The notes: generated by a model not told the origin, from the letters alone. Counted from the stretch's first letter, positions 25,856 to 34,837 are shown. The stretch: DNA of 64,000 nucleotides from Microbulbifer sp. Q7 (GCF_001639145.1 NZ_LROY01000002.1:652501-716500); one strand, 5' to 3'. Made by a program: numbers and translations.

Positions 25856-27634
25856 ATGCCTTCCTTCCGGGTATTGATTGTCGAGTCCGATACCTGCGAG
25901 GTGGTCGAACTGCGCCAGTTGATCGAGAGCTGGGAGTACACCAGTTCCAGTGGCGACAAGCCGCCTGCATCGGTGCACACAGTCCATTCGGTGCCTGCGG
26001 CGCTGGATTGCTATCACGAAGTTCAGCCCAGCCTGGTGATTTTGGGGCCGATGGCCGCGGCAGCGGCAGTTCCCGCTGAAATCCGCCGGCTGCGACAAAG
26101 CGGTGGTGTCGAGCCCGTACCGATTCTTTTCGTGCAGGACCTGACCGGCCTGGAATCTTCGCCGGCTCCTCCCACCCTGTGCGATGACATCCTCACCAAG
26201 CCCTATAGCCAGCCACTGGTACAATTGAAGCTTGCCTCCATACGGCGTTTTTGTGAATTCAATCGCTCTTTGATGGCGCAGCGGGATCGCTTGCGGCGCC
26301 ACCATGCGGACTTTCTGCAGGAGCAGGCCAGTGCACGAGAGATTTTCAGTAATCTTGGCAACGAAAGTTGCCTGGATGATACGCCGGGTATTCGTTACCA
26401 CCTGTCACCGCGGGCAGTATTGAACGGGGATCTGCTGGCCGCGACCCATGCCCCAGATGGCAAGCTTGTATTAATGCTGGGAGATTTTTCCGGCCACGGG
26501 CTGGCCGCCGCGGTGGGGGCGGTGCCCCTGACCTCCATTTTTTACTCGATGATTCCCCGGGGCTTTTCCATGAGCCGGGTGCTGCGGGAGATCAATCGCA
26601 AGCTGTACAGTATTCTTCCTCGCCAGATGTTTTGCTGTCTGGCGATGCTGGAGCTGGATACCCGTCGCCAACACCTGCGCCTCCTCAATGCCGGCATGCC
26701 CAGCCCCTGCCTCAAGCGCAGCAGCGGAGAACTGTACATGCTGGAGTCGCGCCATTTACCCCTGGGGGTGCTTTCCTCCGACCAGATCGACACGGCGATC
26801 GTGAATGTCCGCGTGCGGCCAGGTGACCGCTTGTTCCTGTGGAGCGACGGTATTCACGAAGCCCGGAACGCTCAGGGTGAGCACTTTGGTGAGAGCCGGC
26901 TTCTCAAGCTGCTGCGTGAGGACAGCGAGGGTGACGTACAGTCGTTTGACCGGATTCTGGTTGCCGTCAATGCGCACGCAGCAGAGCAGCACGATGACCT
27001 CTCTCTCGTGGAGCTGGATCTCACTCATCCCTCATTGCGGAAAGCGGACTTTCCCACGCTGGCCAGTGGGGAGGGGCGCAAGGGCGGCCGGGTAGGCGAG
27101 TGGGCCATACAGCTTACCCTGTCCCACGAGGAGTTGCGGACGACGGATCCACTGCCTCATCTGTTGAGTGTGCTGGTGCAGATGCCCGGTGCGGTGCGGT
27201 TTCAGGAAGATCTCGCCATTGCGCTTGGCGAGCTGTTTCGCAATGCGCTTGAGCACGGCGTGCTGGAACTCGATTCGGCCATCAAGTCCACAGATGAAGG
27301 TTTTGTGCAGTATTACGACCTGATGGCCCAGCGTCGCGGTCAGCTGGACGAGGGCTGGGTGCGCATCTCGCTCAGCGGTAGCGAGGGTGACGCGGGCGGG
27401 GAGTTGACCCTGGTCGTCGAGGATAGTGGCTCCGGGTTCCCCGAGGTGCGGGAGGCCGCGGGTACGTATGCGGGCCGTGGGCTCAAACTGCTGCAAACGG
27501 TCTGCGATGAAGTCCGTTTCGAGCCTGGTAGCAGCCGTATAGAGGCCACCATTCATTGGGGGAAAGGGCCCGGGAGTCGTGATGCGGGCAATGCATGCGG
27601 GAATGCCATGCAAAACCCGCCGCTCCCGGTATAA
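25856..27634 (+). CDS. Receiver-like + PP2C (SpoIIE) phosphatase + HATPase regulator (HsbR/CrsR-like)
   Basis: A 592-residue cytoplasmic regulator with three parts. Residues 1-125 resemble a response-regulator receiver. Residues about 175-395 are a SpoIIE/PP2C phosphatase (LGDFSGHGLAAAV near 207, HDDLSLVELDL near 380). Residues about 430-575 are a GHKL ATPase kinase domain (N box ELFRNALEHG near 458, DSGSGFP, GRGLKLLQ). The phosphatase and kinase would act in opposite directions on the STAS protein upstream. In the receiver, the position expected to hold the phosphorylated Asp reads Gly64 (SLVILGPM), although the conserved Lys survives (ILTKPYS). It is therefore probably a pseudo-receiver controlled by something other than phosphorylation. 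The two genes form one transcription unit. Confidence 0.9.
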   Translation: MPSFRVLIVESDTCEVVELRQLIESWEYTSSSGDKPPASVHTVHSVPAALDCYHEVQPSLVILGPMAAAAAVPAEIRRLRQSGGVEPVPILFVQDLTGLESSPAPPTLCDDILTKPYSQPLVQLKLASIRRFCEFNRSLMAQRDRLRRHHADFLQEQASAREIFSNLGNESCLDDTPGIRYHLSPRAVLNGDLLAATHAPDGKLVLMLGDFSGHGLAAAVGAVPLTSIFYSMIPRGFSMSRVLREINRKLYSILPRQMFCCLAMLELDTRRQHLRLLNAGMPSPCLKRSSGELYMLESRHLPLGVLSSDQIDTAIVNVRVRPGDRLFLWSDGIHEARNAQGEHFGESRLLKLLREDSEGDVQSFDRILVAVNAHAAEQHDDLSLVELDLTHPSLRKADFPTLASGEGRKGGRVGEWAIQLTLSHEELRTTDPLPHLLSVLVQMPGAVRFQEDLAIALGELFRNALEHGVLELDSAIKSTDEGFVQYYDLMAQRRGQLDEGWVRISLSGSEGDAGGELTLVVEDSGSGFPEVREAAGTYAGRGLKLLQTVCDEVRFEPGSSRIEATIHWGKGPGSRDAGNACGNAMQNPPLPV

Positions 27635-27667
27635 TGCCGCCTAGTTTTTCATCAGCTGCGGTGGGTG

Positions 27668-28357
27668 ATGGTGCCTGAACATTCGGAATCAATGACAGAG
27701 GCAGTGGGCGATCGCGCACTTTGCGCGCGCGGTCTGGCCTGTGAGCGAGACGGGCGTGTTCTGTTTGCCGGGCTCGGGTTCCGTCTCGAGCCCGGTATGG
27801 CGCTGCAAATCGTGGGCGCCAATGGTGCTGGCAAAAGCACCCTGATTCGCACCCTGATCGGCACCACCTCCGATTACACCGGGGATATCCTCTGGCAGGG
27901 CGTCCCGTTTCCTCAGGCCCTTCCCGCACTGCGCGCATCGCTGCTGTATATCGGGCACAACGCCGGTGTTCGGCGCGGATTAAGCCCGCTGGAGAATCTG
28001 GCCTGGTACGGGGCTTCACCGGCCGACGCAATGTCGGCGCTGGAGTCGGTCGGCCTGTATGGCTTTGAAGAGGTGTTATGCCAGCAGCTTTCCGCCGGTC
28101 AGAACCGGAGGGTGGCCTTGGCACGCCTCTACCTGCCCGGTGCCCCCGCGCTCTGGATTCTCGATGAACCCCTCGCCGCCCTGGATGTTGCCGGGGTGGC
28201 CAGCCTGGAAGCCCAGATGTCCCGTCATTTGCAGCGTGGTGGCAGCGTGCTGCTGACTTCCCACCAGCCAGTGGCCGTGGCGCCGCTGGAAAAGGTTGAT
28301 CTGGCGGCTTTCCAGGTCCGCCCGGAGATGCTTGAGGCGCTGGGCTATGGGAGCTGA
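27668..28357 (+). CDS. ccmA: Heme exporter ATPase CcmA
   Basis: ABC ATPase of the CcmABCD heme-handling complex for cytochrome c maturation (System I), about 229 residues. Walker A is GANGAGKST, the signature is QLSAGQNRRVALARL (the QLSAGQ form is typical of CcmA) and Walker B is LWILDEP. ATP hydrolysis by CcmA releases holo-CcmE from CcmC/D. The ATG at 27668 is listed; ATG 27692, just before the conserved region, is a possible alternative. It is the first gene of ccmABCDEFG and starts 33 bases after the phosphatase/kinase gene. Confidence 0.93.
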   Translation: MVPEHSESMTEAVGDRALCARGLACERDGRVLFAGLGFRLEPGMALQIVGANGAGKSTLIRTLIGTTSDYTGDILWQGVPFPQALPALRASLLYIGHNAGVRRGLSPLENLAWYGASPADAMSALESVGLYGFEEVLCQQLSAGQNRRVALARLYLPGAPALWILDEPLAALDVAGVASLEAQMSRHLQRGGSVLLTSHQPVAVAPLEKVDLAAFQVRPEMLEALGYGS

Positions 28358-28361
28358 TTCT

Positions 28362-29081
28362 ATGGCGGATACCGCCCGATGTTCGGCGCCGGGCGAGACC
28401 TCGCTGGTGAGCGCCCCTGGCTTTTACACGCTGGTGCGTACGGAGTTTATCCTCGCGGTGCGGCGGCGCTCAGATATCGTCAATCCGCTGCTATTCTTTG
28501 TCACCGTGCTGGCAATGATGCCGCTGGGCATCGGGCCGGAGCCGGATATGCTGGCGCGTATGGCGGCGGGCTTGATCTGGGTAATGGCGCTGCTGGCGAC
28601 GTTACTGTCTCAGGAATCCCTGTTTCGTGGCGATTATGAGGACGGTTCCCTGGAGCAGCTCGCTTTACAGCCGCAGCCGCTGTATTTCCCGGTGCTGGCC
28701 AAGGTGCTGGTACACTGGCTGGTGACCGGGTTGCCACTTGCAGTATTGTCGCCGCTGCTTGGCATGATGCTGAATCTGGGGGAGGCGGGGTACTGGCCGC
28801 TGTTTGCCTCCCTCTCCATTGGCACGGCGACGCTCAGTCTGATTGGCGCCGTAGGGGCTGCTCTGACGGTGGCGCTGCGCCGGCCCGGGCTGCTGCTTGC
28901 CCTGATTATTATGCCGCTCTATGTGCCCGTGTTAATCTTCGGCACCGGAGCGGTGCAGGCGGCATTGGATGGGTACAGTTATGGCCCGCAAATGGCGATT
29001 CTTGGCGCAATTCTGGCGGCATCTGCGGCGCTGGCTCCGCTTGCGGCCGCAGGCGCTATCCGCATCAGTCTCGAGAACTGA
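28362..29081 (+). CDS. ccmB: Heme exporter membrane subunit CcmB
   Basis: Inner-membrane protein of 239 residues with six hydrophobic helices, the partner of CcmA. The start FYTLVRTEFILAVRRRSDIVNPLLFF is typical of CcmB, as is LLSQESLFRGDYEDGSLEQL. The frame is open upstream into ccmA, but ATG 28362 has GGGAG at 8 bases and gives the usual length with a short N-terminal extension. It lies directly after ccmA. Confidence 0.92.
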   Translation: MADTARCSAPGETSLVSAPGFYTLVRTEFILAVRRRSDIVNPLLFFVTVLAMMPLGIGPEPDMLARMAAGLIWVMALLATLLSQESLFRGDYEDGSLEQLALQPQPLYFPVLAKVLVHWLVTGLPLAVLSPLLGMMLNLGEAGYWPLFASLSIGTATLSLIGAVGAALTVALRRPGLLLALIIMPLYVPVLIFGTGAVQAALDGYSYGPQMAILGAILAASAALAPLAAAGAIRISLEN

Positions 29082-29148
29082 CCCTGCTACGTGCATTGCA
29101 CGCGGTTGGCTCGGAAATAGATGAGAGAAGGGCATAGGAGTACGTATT

Positions 29149-29907
29149 TTGTCCTGGCAATGGTTTCACAGATTGGGATCGCCGCGCTGGTTTTATCAGA
29201 AGACCAGCGCCTGGCTGCCTTGGCTGGGCGCGGCTAGCGTATTGGTGCTGGTGGTGGGCGCAGTCTGGGGGCTGGGCTTCGCGCCGCAAGACGCCAAGCA
29301 GGGCAATAGTTACCGCATCATTTATATCCATGTGCCGGCGGCGTTTCTCGCCCTGGCCGGCTATTACATCATGGCCATTTCCGGGGCCATCGGCCTGATC
29401 TGGAAAATGAAGCTGTCTTTCGTGGTGATGCGTGCGGCGGCGCCCATTGGTGCGGCGCTCACGTTTCTTGCGCTGTTTACCGGTGCCGTGTGGGGCAAGC
29501 CTACCTGGGGCACCTACTGGGTGTGGGATGCCCGCATTACCTCCATGCTGATCCTGCTCTTCCTGTATCTCGGGGTGATGGCGCTGTCCGGGGCCTTTGC
29601 GCGGGAGCAATCCGGCGATAAGGCGAGCGCGTTGCTGGCTCTGGTGGGTACGGTAAATATCCCGATCATCTACAAGTCGGTGGACTGGTGGTTCACCCTG
29701 CACCAGCCGGCAACCCTGAAGCTCACGGAAGCCAGCACCATTGACCCGAGTATGTTCTACCCGCTACTTACCATGATCGCCGGCTTCTACCTGTTTTATG
29801 CCTGGGTACTCATTTTGAACACCCGCACGTTGGTTTTGCAGAGAGAGTGGCGGACCCAATGGGTACGCGAATTGTTCGGGCAACCCTCGGCAAAACGGGA
29901 GGGGTAG
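29149..29907 (+). CDS. ccmC: Heme lyase/transfer protein CcmC
   Basis: Six-helix inner-membrane protein of 252 residues that loads heme onto CcmE. The tryptophan-rich heme motif is WGTYWVWDAR, with IIYIHVPAAFLAL and the periplasmic histidines typical of CcmC. The start is TTG 29149: AGGAG lies 8 bases upstream, and no ATG fits the family N-terminus (SWQWFHRLGSP). The rare start codon may keep expression low. ccmD follows after one base. Confidence 0.93.
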   Translation: MSWQWFHRLGSPRWFYQKTSAWLPWLGAASVLVLVVGAVWGLGFAPQDAKQGNSYRIIYIHVPAAFLALAGYYIMAISGAIGLIWKMKLSFVVMRAAAPIGAALTFLALFTGAVWGKPTWGTYWVWDARITSMLILLFLYLGVMALSGAFAREQSGDKASALLALVGTVNIPIIYKSVDWWFTLHQPATLKLTEASTIDPSMFYPLLTMIAGFYLFYAWVLILNTRTLVLQREWRTQWVRELFGQPSAKREG

Positions 29908-29908
29908 T

Positions 29909-30136
29909 ATGAAGTTCCAGTTTGAAAGTTTCGCCGACTTCCTCGCCATGAACGGCCATGGCCCCTACGTTTGGGCGGCATACGCTGTCGCGACCCTGGT
30001 GCTGGTTGCGCTGGTGGTGACACCGTTACTGCGCCAGAAGAAGCTCAGGCAGGAGTTTCGCCAGCAACTGCGTCAGGAAGAGGCGCGCCGCCGCGCTGCC
30101 GCGCAACGCAAGGCGCAAACGGCGTCCGTAGCGTGA
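29909..30136 (+). CDS. ccmD: Heme exporter protein CcmD
   Basis: Small 75-residue protein with one hydrophobic helix (about 22-42) and a long charged cytoplasmic tail rich in Arg, Gln and Ala. The FLAMNGHGPYVWAAY stretch before the helix is the CcmD pattern. It is required for release of heme-loaded CcmE from CcmC in known systems. Position between ccmC and ccmE confirms it. Confidence 0.9.
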   Translation: MKFQFESFADFLAMNGHGPYVWAAYAVATLVLVALVVTPLLRQKKLRQEFRQQLRQEEARRRAAAQRKAQTASVA

Positions 30137-30183
30137 CGCCCACATCTCAGTAACCCTATTGATAGATTTACAACAGGTCAAAC

Positions 30184-30633
30184 ATGCACCCAGCCCGTAA
30201 ACAACGCCTGATCCTGGTGGTCCTCCTGGTGGCGCTTTCCAGTGTTGCCGTCGGTTTCGTCACCTATGCGATGCGCGCGAATATGGACTATTTCTATGCG
30301 CCCAGTGCCTTCGTGGCCGGAGAGGTGCCGTTTGAAAAGCGTATTCGTGCCGGCGGCTGTGTGGTCCCGGGTAGTGTGGTTCGCGATGGCGAGTCTCTGG
30401 ATGTTCGTTTTGCCCTGACCGACGGCGAGGCCGAGCTGGAAGTGGTATTCAATAAAATCCTGCCGGATCTGTTCGCCGAGGGCGAGGCCGCGGTGGTGAC
30501 CGGTAAGTTGCAGCAGGGTGGCTATGTTCGCGCGGATCAGGTACTGGCCAAGCACGATGAATCCTACACCCCGCCCGAAGTCGCCGAGACTATGGTCGGT
30601 AAGGCCGACTGCCATGGAGATCCCAAGATATGA
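30184..30633 (+). CDS. ccmE: Cytochrome c maturation heme chaperone CcmE
   Basis: Membrane-anchored periplasmic heme chaperone of 149 residues. An N-terminal anchor (about 8-28) is followed by a small beta-barrel domain. His124 in LAKHDESY forms the covalent heme bond in the family, with Tyr128 as likely axial ligand. The segment usually read as R-x-GG-x-V-x-PGS is RAGGCVVPGSV here, with a cysteine (Cys59) at a variable position. The stop overlaps the ccmF ATG by four bases. Confidence 0.93.
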   Translation: MHPARKQRLILVVLLVALSSVAVGFVTYAMRANMDYFYAPSAFVAGEVPFEKRIRAGGCVVPGSVVRDGESLDVRFALTDGEAELEVVFNKILPDLFAEGEAAVVTGKLQQGGYVRADQVLAKHDESYTPPEVAETMVGKADCHGDPKI

Positions 30634-32630
30634 GTCCTGAACTGGGCCATTTTGCCCTGATCGTCGGCCTGCTGTTGTCCGTGGCCCTGTCGGTTGTGCC
30701 ACTGCTCGGTACTTACGCCGGTCGTGTACTCTGGATGGATACCGCGCGGCCCCTGTCGATGGGGGTGCTGGCGTTTACTGCACTGTCTTATGTTTGTTTA
30801 ACCGTGGCCTTTGTGAACAGTGATTTCTCCGTGGCGTATGTTGCGCAGAACTCCAATAGCATCCTGCCAATGGTGTACAAAGTCACCGCGGTGTGGGGTG
30901 GTCACGAGGGTTCCATTCTGCTTTGGCTGCTGATGCTGGCTGGCTGGACCGCGGCGGTGGCCGTATTTAGCCGTCAGCTGCCGGATGTGCTGGTGGCGCG
31001 CGTGCTGTCCGTGATGGGCATGCTGCTGATCGGTTTTTTCCTGTTTATCCTGCTTACCTCGAATCCATTCGACCGCATTCTGCCGTTTCCGCCCACCGAT
31101 GGCTCGGACCTGAACCCGTTGTTGCAAGACCCCGGCATGATCATCCATCCGCCGTTGCTCTATATGGGTTATGTGGGATTTGCAGTGGCATTCGCCTTTG
31201 CGGTGGCTGCCTTGCTGGAGGGGCGCCTGGATAGCGCCTGGGCGCGCTGGGCTCGCCCCTGGACCGCCGTGGCCTGGTCGTTCCTGACTCTGGGCATTGC
31301 ACTGGGCAGCTGGTGGGCCTACTACGAGCTGGGCTGGGGCGGCTGGTGGTTCTGGGACCCGGTGGAAAACGCCTCTTTCATGCCATGGCTTGTGGGCACA
31401 GCGTTGCTGCACTCCCTTGCGGTGACCGAAAAGCGCGGAATTTTCCGCAGTTGGACCATTTTACTGTCGATATTCGCCTTCAGCCTGAGTCTTCTGGGGA
31501 CCTTCTTGGTGCGCTCCGGGGTACTGACGTCCGTGCACGCCTTCGCCACAGACCCGCTGCGCGGTGGCTTCATTCTCGCTTTCCTGGCGGTGGTGGTGGG
31601 CCTGTCCCTGTTGCTGTTTGCGGTGCGTGCACCGGCGGTGAGCGCGGGCAGCGTGTTTTCTGCGAAATCCCGCGAGACCTTCCTGCTGAGCAACAATGTC
31701 GTACTGATGCTGATCATGGCGGTGGTAATCACCGGCACCCTGTACCCGTTGCTGGCGGATGCGCTCAACTGGGGCAAAATCAGTGTGGGTCCGCCGTTCT
31801 TCAATCTGTTCTTTGTGCCCCTGATGGTGGTGTTGTGCGTGCTTCTTGGGCTTGGCATTCACGCTAACTGGAAAGACACCAAAGCGCGCAGGCTGGTCAA
31901 GGCCTGGGGGCTGCCGGCTCTGGTTGCCGTGATTGCCGCACCGATAGTCACCGTGATGGCGGGCGATTTCCACTGGGGTGCGATGCTGGGTGTACTTGCG
32001 GGCCTGTGGGTTGTCACCTCGAGCGTTGCCGACATACTGGCGAAATCCCGCAATGCGGAGACGCGTTGGGCGGGCCTCAAGCGGCAGCGCGCGAGCTACT
32101 ACGGTATGCATCTGGGACATATAGGTCTTGCGGTATCGGTGCTCGGTGTTGCCCTGACCACGGTTTACAGCGTGGAAAAAGATCTGCGCATGTCTCCGGG
32201 GCAGAGTGAGGAAATGTCCGGCTACGAGTTTACTTTTGAAGGTGTGCGCCAGGTTCGCGGCCCCAACTACCAAGCGTCCGAAGGGGTTCTGGTGGTGCGC
32301 AACAATGGCCAAGTGGTGGCTGAATTGCTGCCCCAGAAACGGAGCTATTTTTCCGGCGGCAACATCATGACCGAGGCCGCAATTGATAGCGGGCTGTTCC
32401 GTGATCTCTATGTTGCGCTGGGGGATCCGATGGATAAAAACAACCTCAGTGGTGACTGGGCTGTGCGCGTTCACTACAAGGCGTTTGTTGTCTGGATCTG
32501 GTTGGGTTCGGCCCTCATGGCATTGGGTGGTGCGATTGCCGTTGCCGACAAGCGCTATCGCAAGGCGAGTGCGACGCGTGCGCGCTCGGTGTCTGCTGCC
32601 CGGAGTGAGGCTTCGCTGGCCGGGACCTGA
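30630..32630 (+). CDS. ccmF: Heme lyase CcmF
   Basis: Large polytopic inner-membrane protein of 666 residues that takes heme from CcmE and attaches it to apocytochrome c together with CcmH. The tryptophan motif is GWGGWWFWDPVENASFMPW, with the GHEGSILLWLLML segment near residue 90 and a periplasmic C-terminal loop. The length matches the family. It overlaps ccmE and is followed by ccmG after about 60 bases. Confidence 0.95.
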   Translation: MSPELGHFALIVGLLLSVALSVVPLLGTYAGRVLWMDTARPLSMGVLAFTALSYVCLTVAFVNSDFSVAYVAQNSNSILPMVYKVTAVWGGHEGSILLWLLMLAGWTAAVAVFSRQLPDVLVARVLSVMGMLLIGFFLFILLTSNPFDRILPFPPTDGSDLNPLLQDPGMIIHPPLLYMGYVGFAVAFAFAVAALLEGRLDSAWARWARPWTAVAWSFLTLGIALGSWWAYYELGWGGWWFWDPVENASFMPWLVGTALLHSLAVTEKRGIFRSWTILLSIFAFSLSLLGTFLVRSGVLTSVHAFATDPLRGGFILAFLAVVVGLSLLLFAVRAPAVSAGSVFSAKSRETFLLSNNVVLMLIMAVVITGTLYPLLADALNWGKISVGPPFFNLFFVPLMVVLCVLLGLGIHANWKDTKARRLVKAWGLPALVAVIAAPIVTVMAGDFHWGAMLGVLAGLWVVTSSVADILAKSRNAETRWAGLKRQRASYYGMHLGHIGLAVSVLGVALTTVYSVEKDLRMSPGQSEEMSGYEFTFEGVRQVRGPNYQASEGVLVVRNNGQVVAELLPQKRSYFSGGNIMTEAAIDSGLFRDLYVALGDPMDKNNLSGDWAVRVHYKAFVVWIWLGSALMALGGAIAVADKRYRKASATRARSVSAARSEASLAGT

Positions 32631-32693
32631 CCCCGGTCATCTCGGTACGCCAATTACCCAAGCCGGACTTTATTAAAAGGATCACCTCTGTCG

Positions 32694-33275
32694 ATGGCCA
32701 GGTTGAAACTGTTTCTTCCGCTTATTATTTTTGCCGCGCTAGCGCTGCTATTCTGGCGGGGTTTGTCGTTGAACCCGCAGGACATGCCATCGGCACTGGT
32801 GAATAAGCCGGTTCCACAGTTTGCGTTATTGGATGTGGAGTCCAACCGCGAGCGGAAAAATTCCGATCTGCCCAAAAAGCCGCTGCTGCTGAATGTGTGG
32901 GCCACCTGGTGTATTGCCTGTCGGGTGGAGCACCCGTACCTCAATGATCTTGCTGCGAAGGGGGTGCCGATCGTTGGTGTCAACCTGAAAGATGACAATG
33001 AGGCCGCGCAAAAGTGGCTGGAAAAATTCCATAACCCCTACCTGTTTTCCGTTTCTGATGTGGAAGGGCGCCTGGCGATGGATCTGGGGGTGTTTGGCGC
33101 ACCGGAGACCTTCCTGGTGGATGCGGGCGGAACCATCCGCTGCAAGCATGTGGGTGTGGTGGACGACAAAGTGTGGCAGACCAAGCTGCAACCCCTCTAC
33201 GAGCGCCTCCAGACCCAGCAATGGAATGAGTTTTCCGGTGAGCTATCAGATTCCCTGCTCGCCCGTTGTCGCTGA
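32694..33275 (+). CDS. ccmG: Periplasmic thioredoxin CcmG/DsbE
   Basis: Membrane-anchored thiol-disulfide oxidoreductase of 193 residues that keeps the CXXCH cysteines of apocytochrome c reduced. The N-terminal anchor covers about residues 5-22. The redox site is WATWCIACRVEHP (Cys73 and Cys76), and GAPETFLVD holds the cis-proline. The end of the gene overlaps the start of the next by about 50 bases if the first start there is used. Confidence 0.93.
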   Translation: MARLKLFLPLIIFAALALLFWRGLSLNPQDMPSALVNKPVPQFALLDVESNRERKNSDLPKKPLLLNVWATWCIACRVEHPYLNDLAAKGVPIVGVNLKDDNEAAQKWLEKFHNPYLFSVSDVEGRLAMDLGVFGAPETFLVDAGGTIRCKHVGVVDDKVWQTKLQPLYERLQTQQWNEFSGELSDSLLARCR

Positions 33276-33843
33276 GACGGAAGAGAAAAAGAGCCGCTTT
33301 ATCTGCTGGCTCGGGCCGGTAACCGAAAAAACTGTATTCCTGCGGGAGCTGGCCGCTATCCGTGCCCGTTATCCCGACGCTTCACACCATTGCACGGCTC
33401 TGGTGATCGGCAATCCATCCAACCCCCAGATAATGCAGTCCGACGACGACGGCGAGCCGGGAGGCAGTGCCGGCCGGCCGATGCTGGAACTATTGCTGAA
33501 GCAGGGCGTAGGCAACGTTGGCGCCATCGTTACGCGATATTTTGGTGGTACCAAGCTGGGGGTTGGCGGTCTGATGCGCGCCTATCGTGGTGCGGTTGGT
33601 GCCACGCTGCAGACTGTTGAGCTGACGACCTTTATTCCACTGTTAACGATTCAGGTGACTTGCGATTTTGCGGAGGAATCGCGGGTGCGCTTTCTGGTCG
33701 CCCAGGCCAAAGGGGTGTGCGGTGAGCCTCGATACTCCACGCAGGTGGCTATGCCGATAGAGCTGCCGATGGATCAGTGGCCTCGTTTGCAGGCGCAGCT
33801 GCAGGCAGAAAATATTGTGTGTGAGGCGCTCACGCCGACCTAG
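33226..33843 (+). CDS. YigZ/IMPACT family protein
   Basis: A 205-residue protein of the UPF0029/IMPACT family, known from E. coli YigZ. Key segments are EEKKSRFICWL, HHCTALVIG, SDDDGEPGGSAGRPML and VTRYFGGTKLGVGGLMRAYRGAV. The eukaryotic relative modulates Gcn2 kinase; the bacterial function is not established. ATG 33226 lies inside the ccmG reading frame in another phase. GTG 33238 is an equally possible start and would shorten the overlap. It separates ccmG from the rest of the maturation genes. Confidence 0.85.
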   Translation: MSFPVSYQIPCSPVVAETEEKKSRFICWLGPVTEKTVFLRELAAIRARYPDASHHCTALVIGNPSNPQIMQSDDDGEPGGSAGRPMLELLLKQGVGNVGAIVTRYFGGTKLGVGGLMRAYRGAVGATLQTVELTTFIPLLTIQVTCDFAEESRVRFLVAQAKGVCGEPRYSTQVAMPIELPMDQWPRLQAQLQAENIVCEALTPT

Positions 33844-33888
33844 TCTCTACTCGTGCTTGTTCTTTGTTCGGCATGACATTTTGACAAA

Positions 33889-33922
33889 CAAAAAAGGCCC
33901 ACACTTTCGTGTGAGCCTTTTC
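33889..33922 (-). terminator. Terminator of the tRNA-Val/tRNA-Asp unit
   Basis: On the minus strand a hairpin (AAGGCTCACAC paired with GTGTGGGCCTT, one mismatch) ends in six T, 7 bases after tRNA-Asp. The A-rich other side lets it also stop the rightward yigZ transcript. Confidence 0.85.
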
Positions 33923-33928
33923 TGTATA

Positions 33929-34005
33929 TGGCGGACCGGACGGGACTCGAACCCGCGACCTCCGGCGTGACAGGCCGGCATTCTAACCAACTGAACTACC
34001 GGTCC
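33929..34005 (-). tRNA. tRNA-Asp (anticodon GTC)
   Basis: Cloverleaf on the minus strand: acceptor arms GGACCGG and CCGGTCC, anticodon loop CTGTCAC (GTC) on stem GCCGG/CCGGC, T arm with TTCGAGT, discriminator G, CCA encoded. It is the second gene of a two-tRNA unit. Confidence 0.96.
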
Positions 34006-34054
34006 GCATTCCTGACTTTCCTTTAAGAACTCTGCCAAGCAGATGAAAGGATAG

Positions 34055-34130
34055 TGGTGGGTGGTACAGGGGTCGAACCTGTGACCTACGCCTTGTAAGG
34101 GCGCCGCTCTACCAACTGAGCTAACCACCC
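34055..34130 (-). tRNA. tRNA-Val (anticodon TAC)
   Basis: Cloverleaf on the minus strand: acceptor arms GGGTGGT and ACCACCC, D loop with AGTTGGTAGAG, anticodon loop CTTACAA (TAC), T arm ACAGG/CCTGT around TTCGACC, discriminator A, CCA encoded. It lies 49 bases upstream of tRNA-Asp and is probably cotranscribed. Confidence 0.96.
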
Positions 34131-34147
34131 CGCGTCAGGAGCTGCGT

Positions 34148-34175
34148 ATAGTAATGATATTTTTTGGGGCGTCAA
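34148..34175 (-). promoter_or_regulatory. Promoter of the tRNA-Val/Asp unit
   Basis: On the minus strand TTGACG (34170-34175), a 16-base A-rich spacer and TACTAT (34148-34153) lie about 17 bases before the tRNA-Val 5' end. An A/T-rich stretch further upstream (34176-34200) may act as an UP element, as is common for stable RNA genes. Confidence 0.75.
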
Positions 34176-34273
34176 CGCTTTTTAAAAAAATTTTTGTGAT
34201 TCAATGAGTTAAGCCCGGATTCGGCTTGCAAAGCCCGCGCGGTACGGGGCGTGTAGGAGTGCGGTTGCGCTGC

Positions 34274-34279
34274 TATAAT
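34274..34279 (+). promoter_or_regulatory. -10 box TATAAT upstream of ccmH
   Basis: A perfect TATAAT lies 28 bases before the GTG start of ccmH. No good -35 box is seen at 16-18 bases upstream, so the promoter is tentative. If used, it gives ccmHI its own transcript, separate from ccmA-G. Confidence 0.4.
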
Positions 34280-34306
34280 CCGCGCAGTTTCCGCCGGAGA
34301 ACGTCA

Positions 34307-34837
34307 GTGCTAAAGAACATCGACACAACACACCCCGTTACCGTACTGGCCTTGCTGGTCATTTTGGCCATGCCATTTTCCGCGGTGCGCGCATCGGTGG
34401 AGGTTGAGCCATTGTCCACTCCCGAGCTGCAGGCGCGCTACCTGGTGCTGATCGAGGAAATGCGCTGCCCAAAATGTCAGAACCAGAATCTCGCGGGTTC
34501 CGATTCCATGGTGGCCACGGATTTGCGCCGGGAGATTCGTCGGCTGCTGGAAGAAGGGTTCAGCGATCAGGAGATCAGCGAATACATGGTGGCGCGCTAT
34601 GGCGATTTCGTGTTGTATCGCCCGCCGCTGCAGCGCAATACCGTGGCACTGTGGGTTGCCCCTGGTGTGTTTGCTGCACTGGGCCTGTTGACGCTGATCG
34701 TGGTGGTGGCGCGCTCGCGCAGCGGCCGCGGACGCTCGCAGGCAGACGAGTCTGAAGAATTGAGTGCGGAAGAGCAGGCGCGTCTGGCGCAATTGCTGAA
34801 TAACGGCGAACAGGGCGGAAGTAAAAACAATGATTGA
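34307..34837 (+). CDS. ccmH: Cytochrome c maturation protein CcmH
   Basis: Membrane-anchored periplasmic thiol protein (CcmH/NrfF type), 176 residues from the chosen start. A signal peptide leads into the domain with the redox motif MRCPKCQNQNLAGSD (Cys54 and Cys57), followed by YMVARYGDFVLYRPP and a C-terminal membrane helix (about 112-132). It helps reduce apocytochrome c and works with CcmF. The frame is open back to 34226, but GTG 34307 has GGAGA at 7 bases and follows a TATAAT box, so it is preferred. ccmI overlaps by eight bases. Confidence 0.92.
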   Translation: MLKNIDTTHPVTVLALLVILAMPFSAVRASVEVEPLSTPELQARYLVLIEEMRCPKCQNQNLAGSDSMVATDLRREIRRLLEEGFSDQEISEYMVARYGDFVLYRPPLQRNTVALWVAPGVFAALGLLTLIVVVARSRSGRGRSQADESEELSAEEQARLAQLLNNGEQGGSKNND

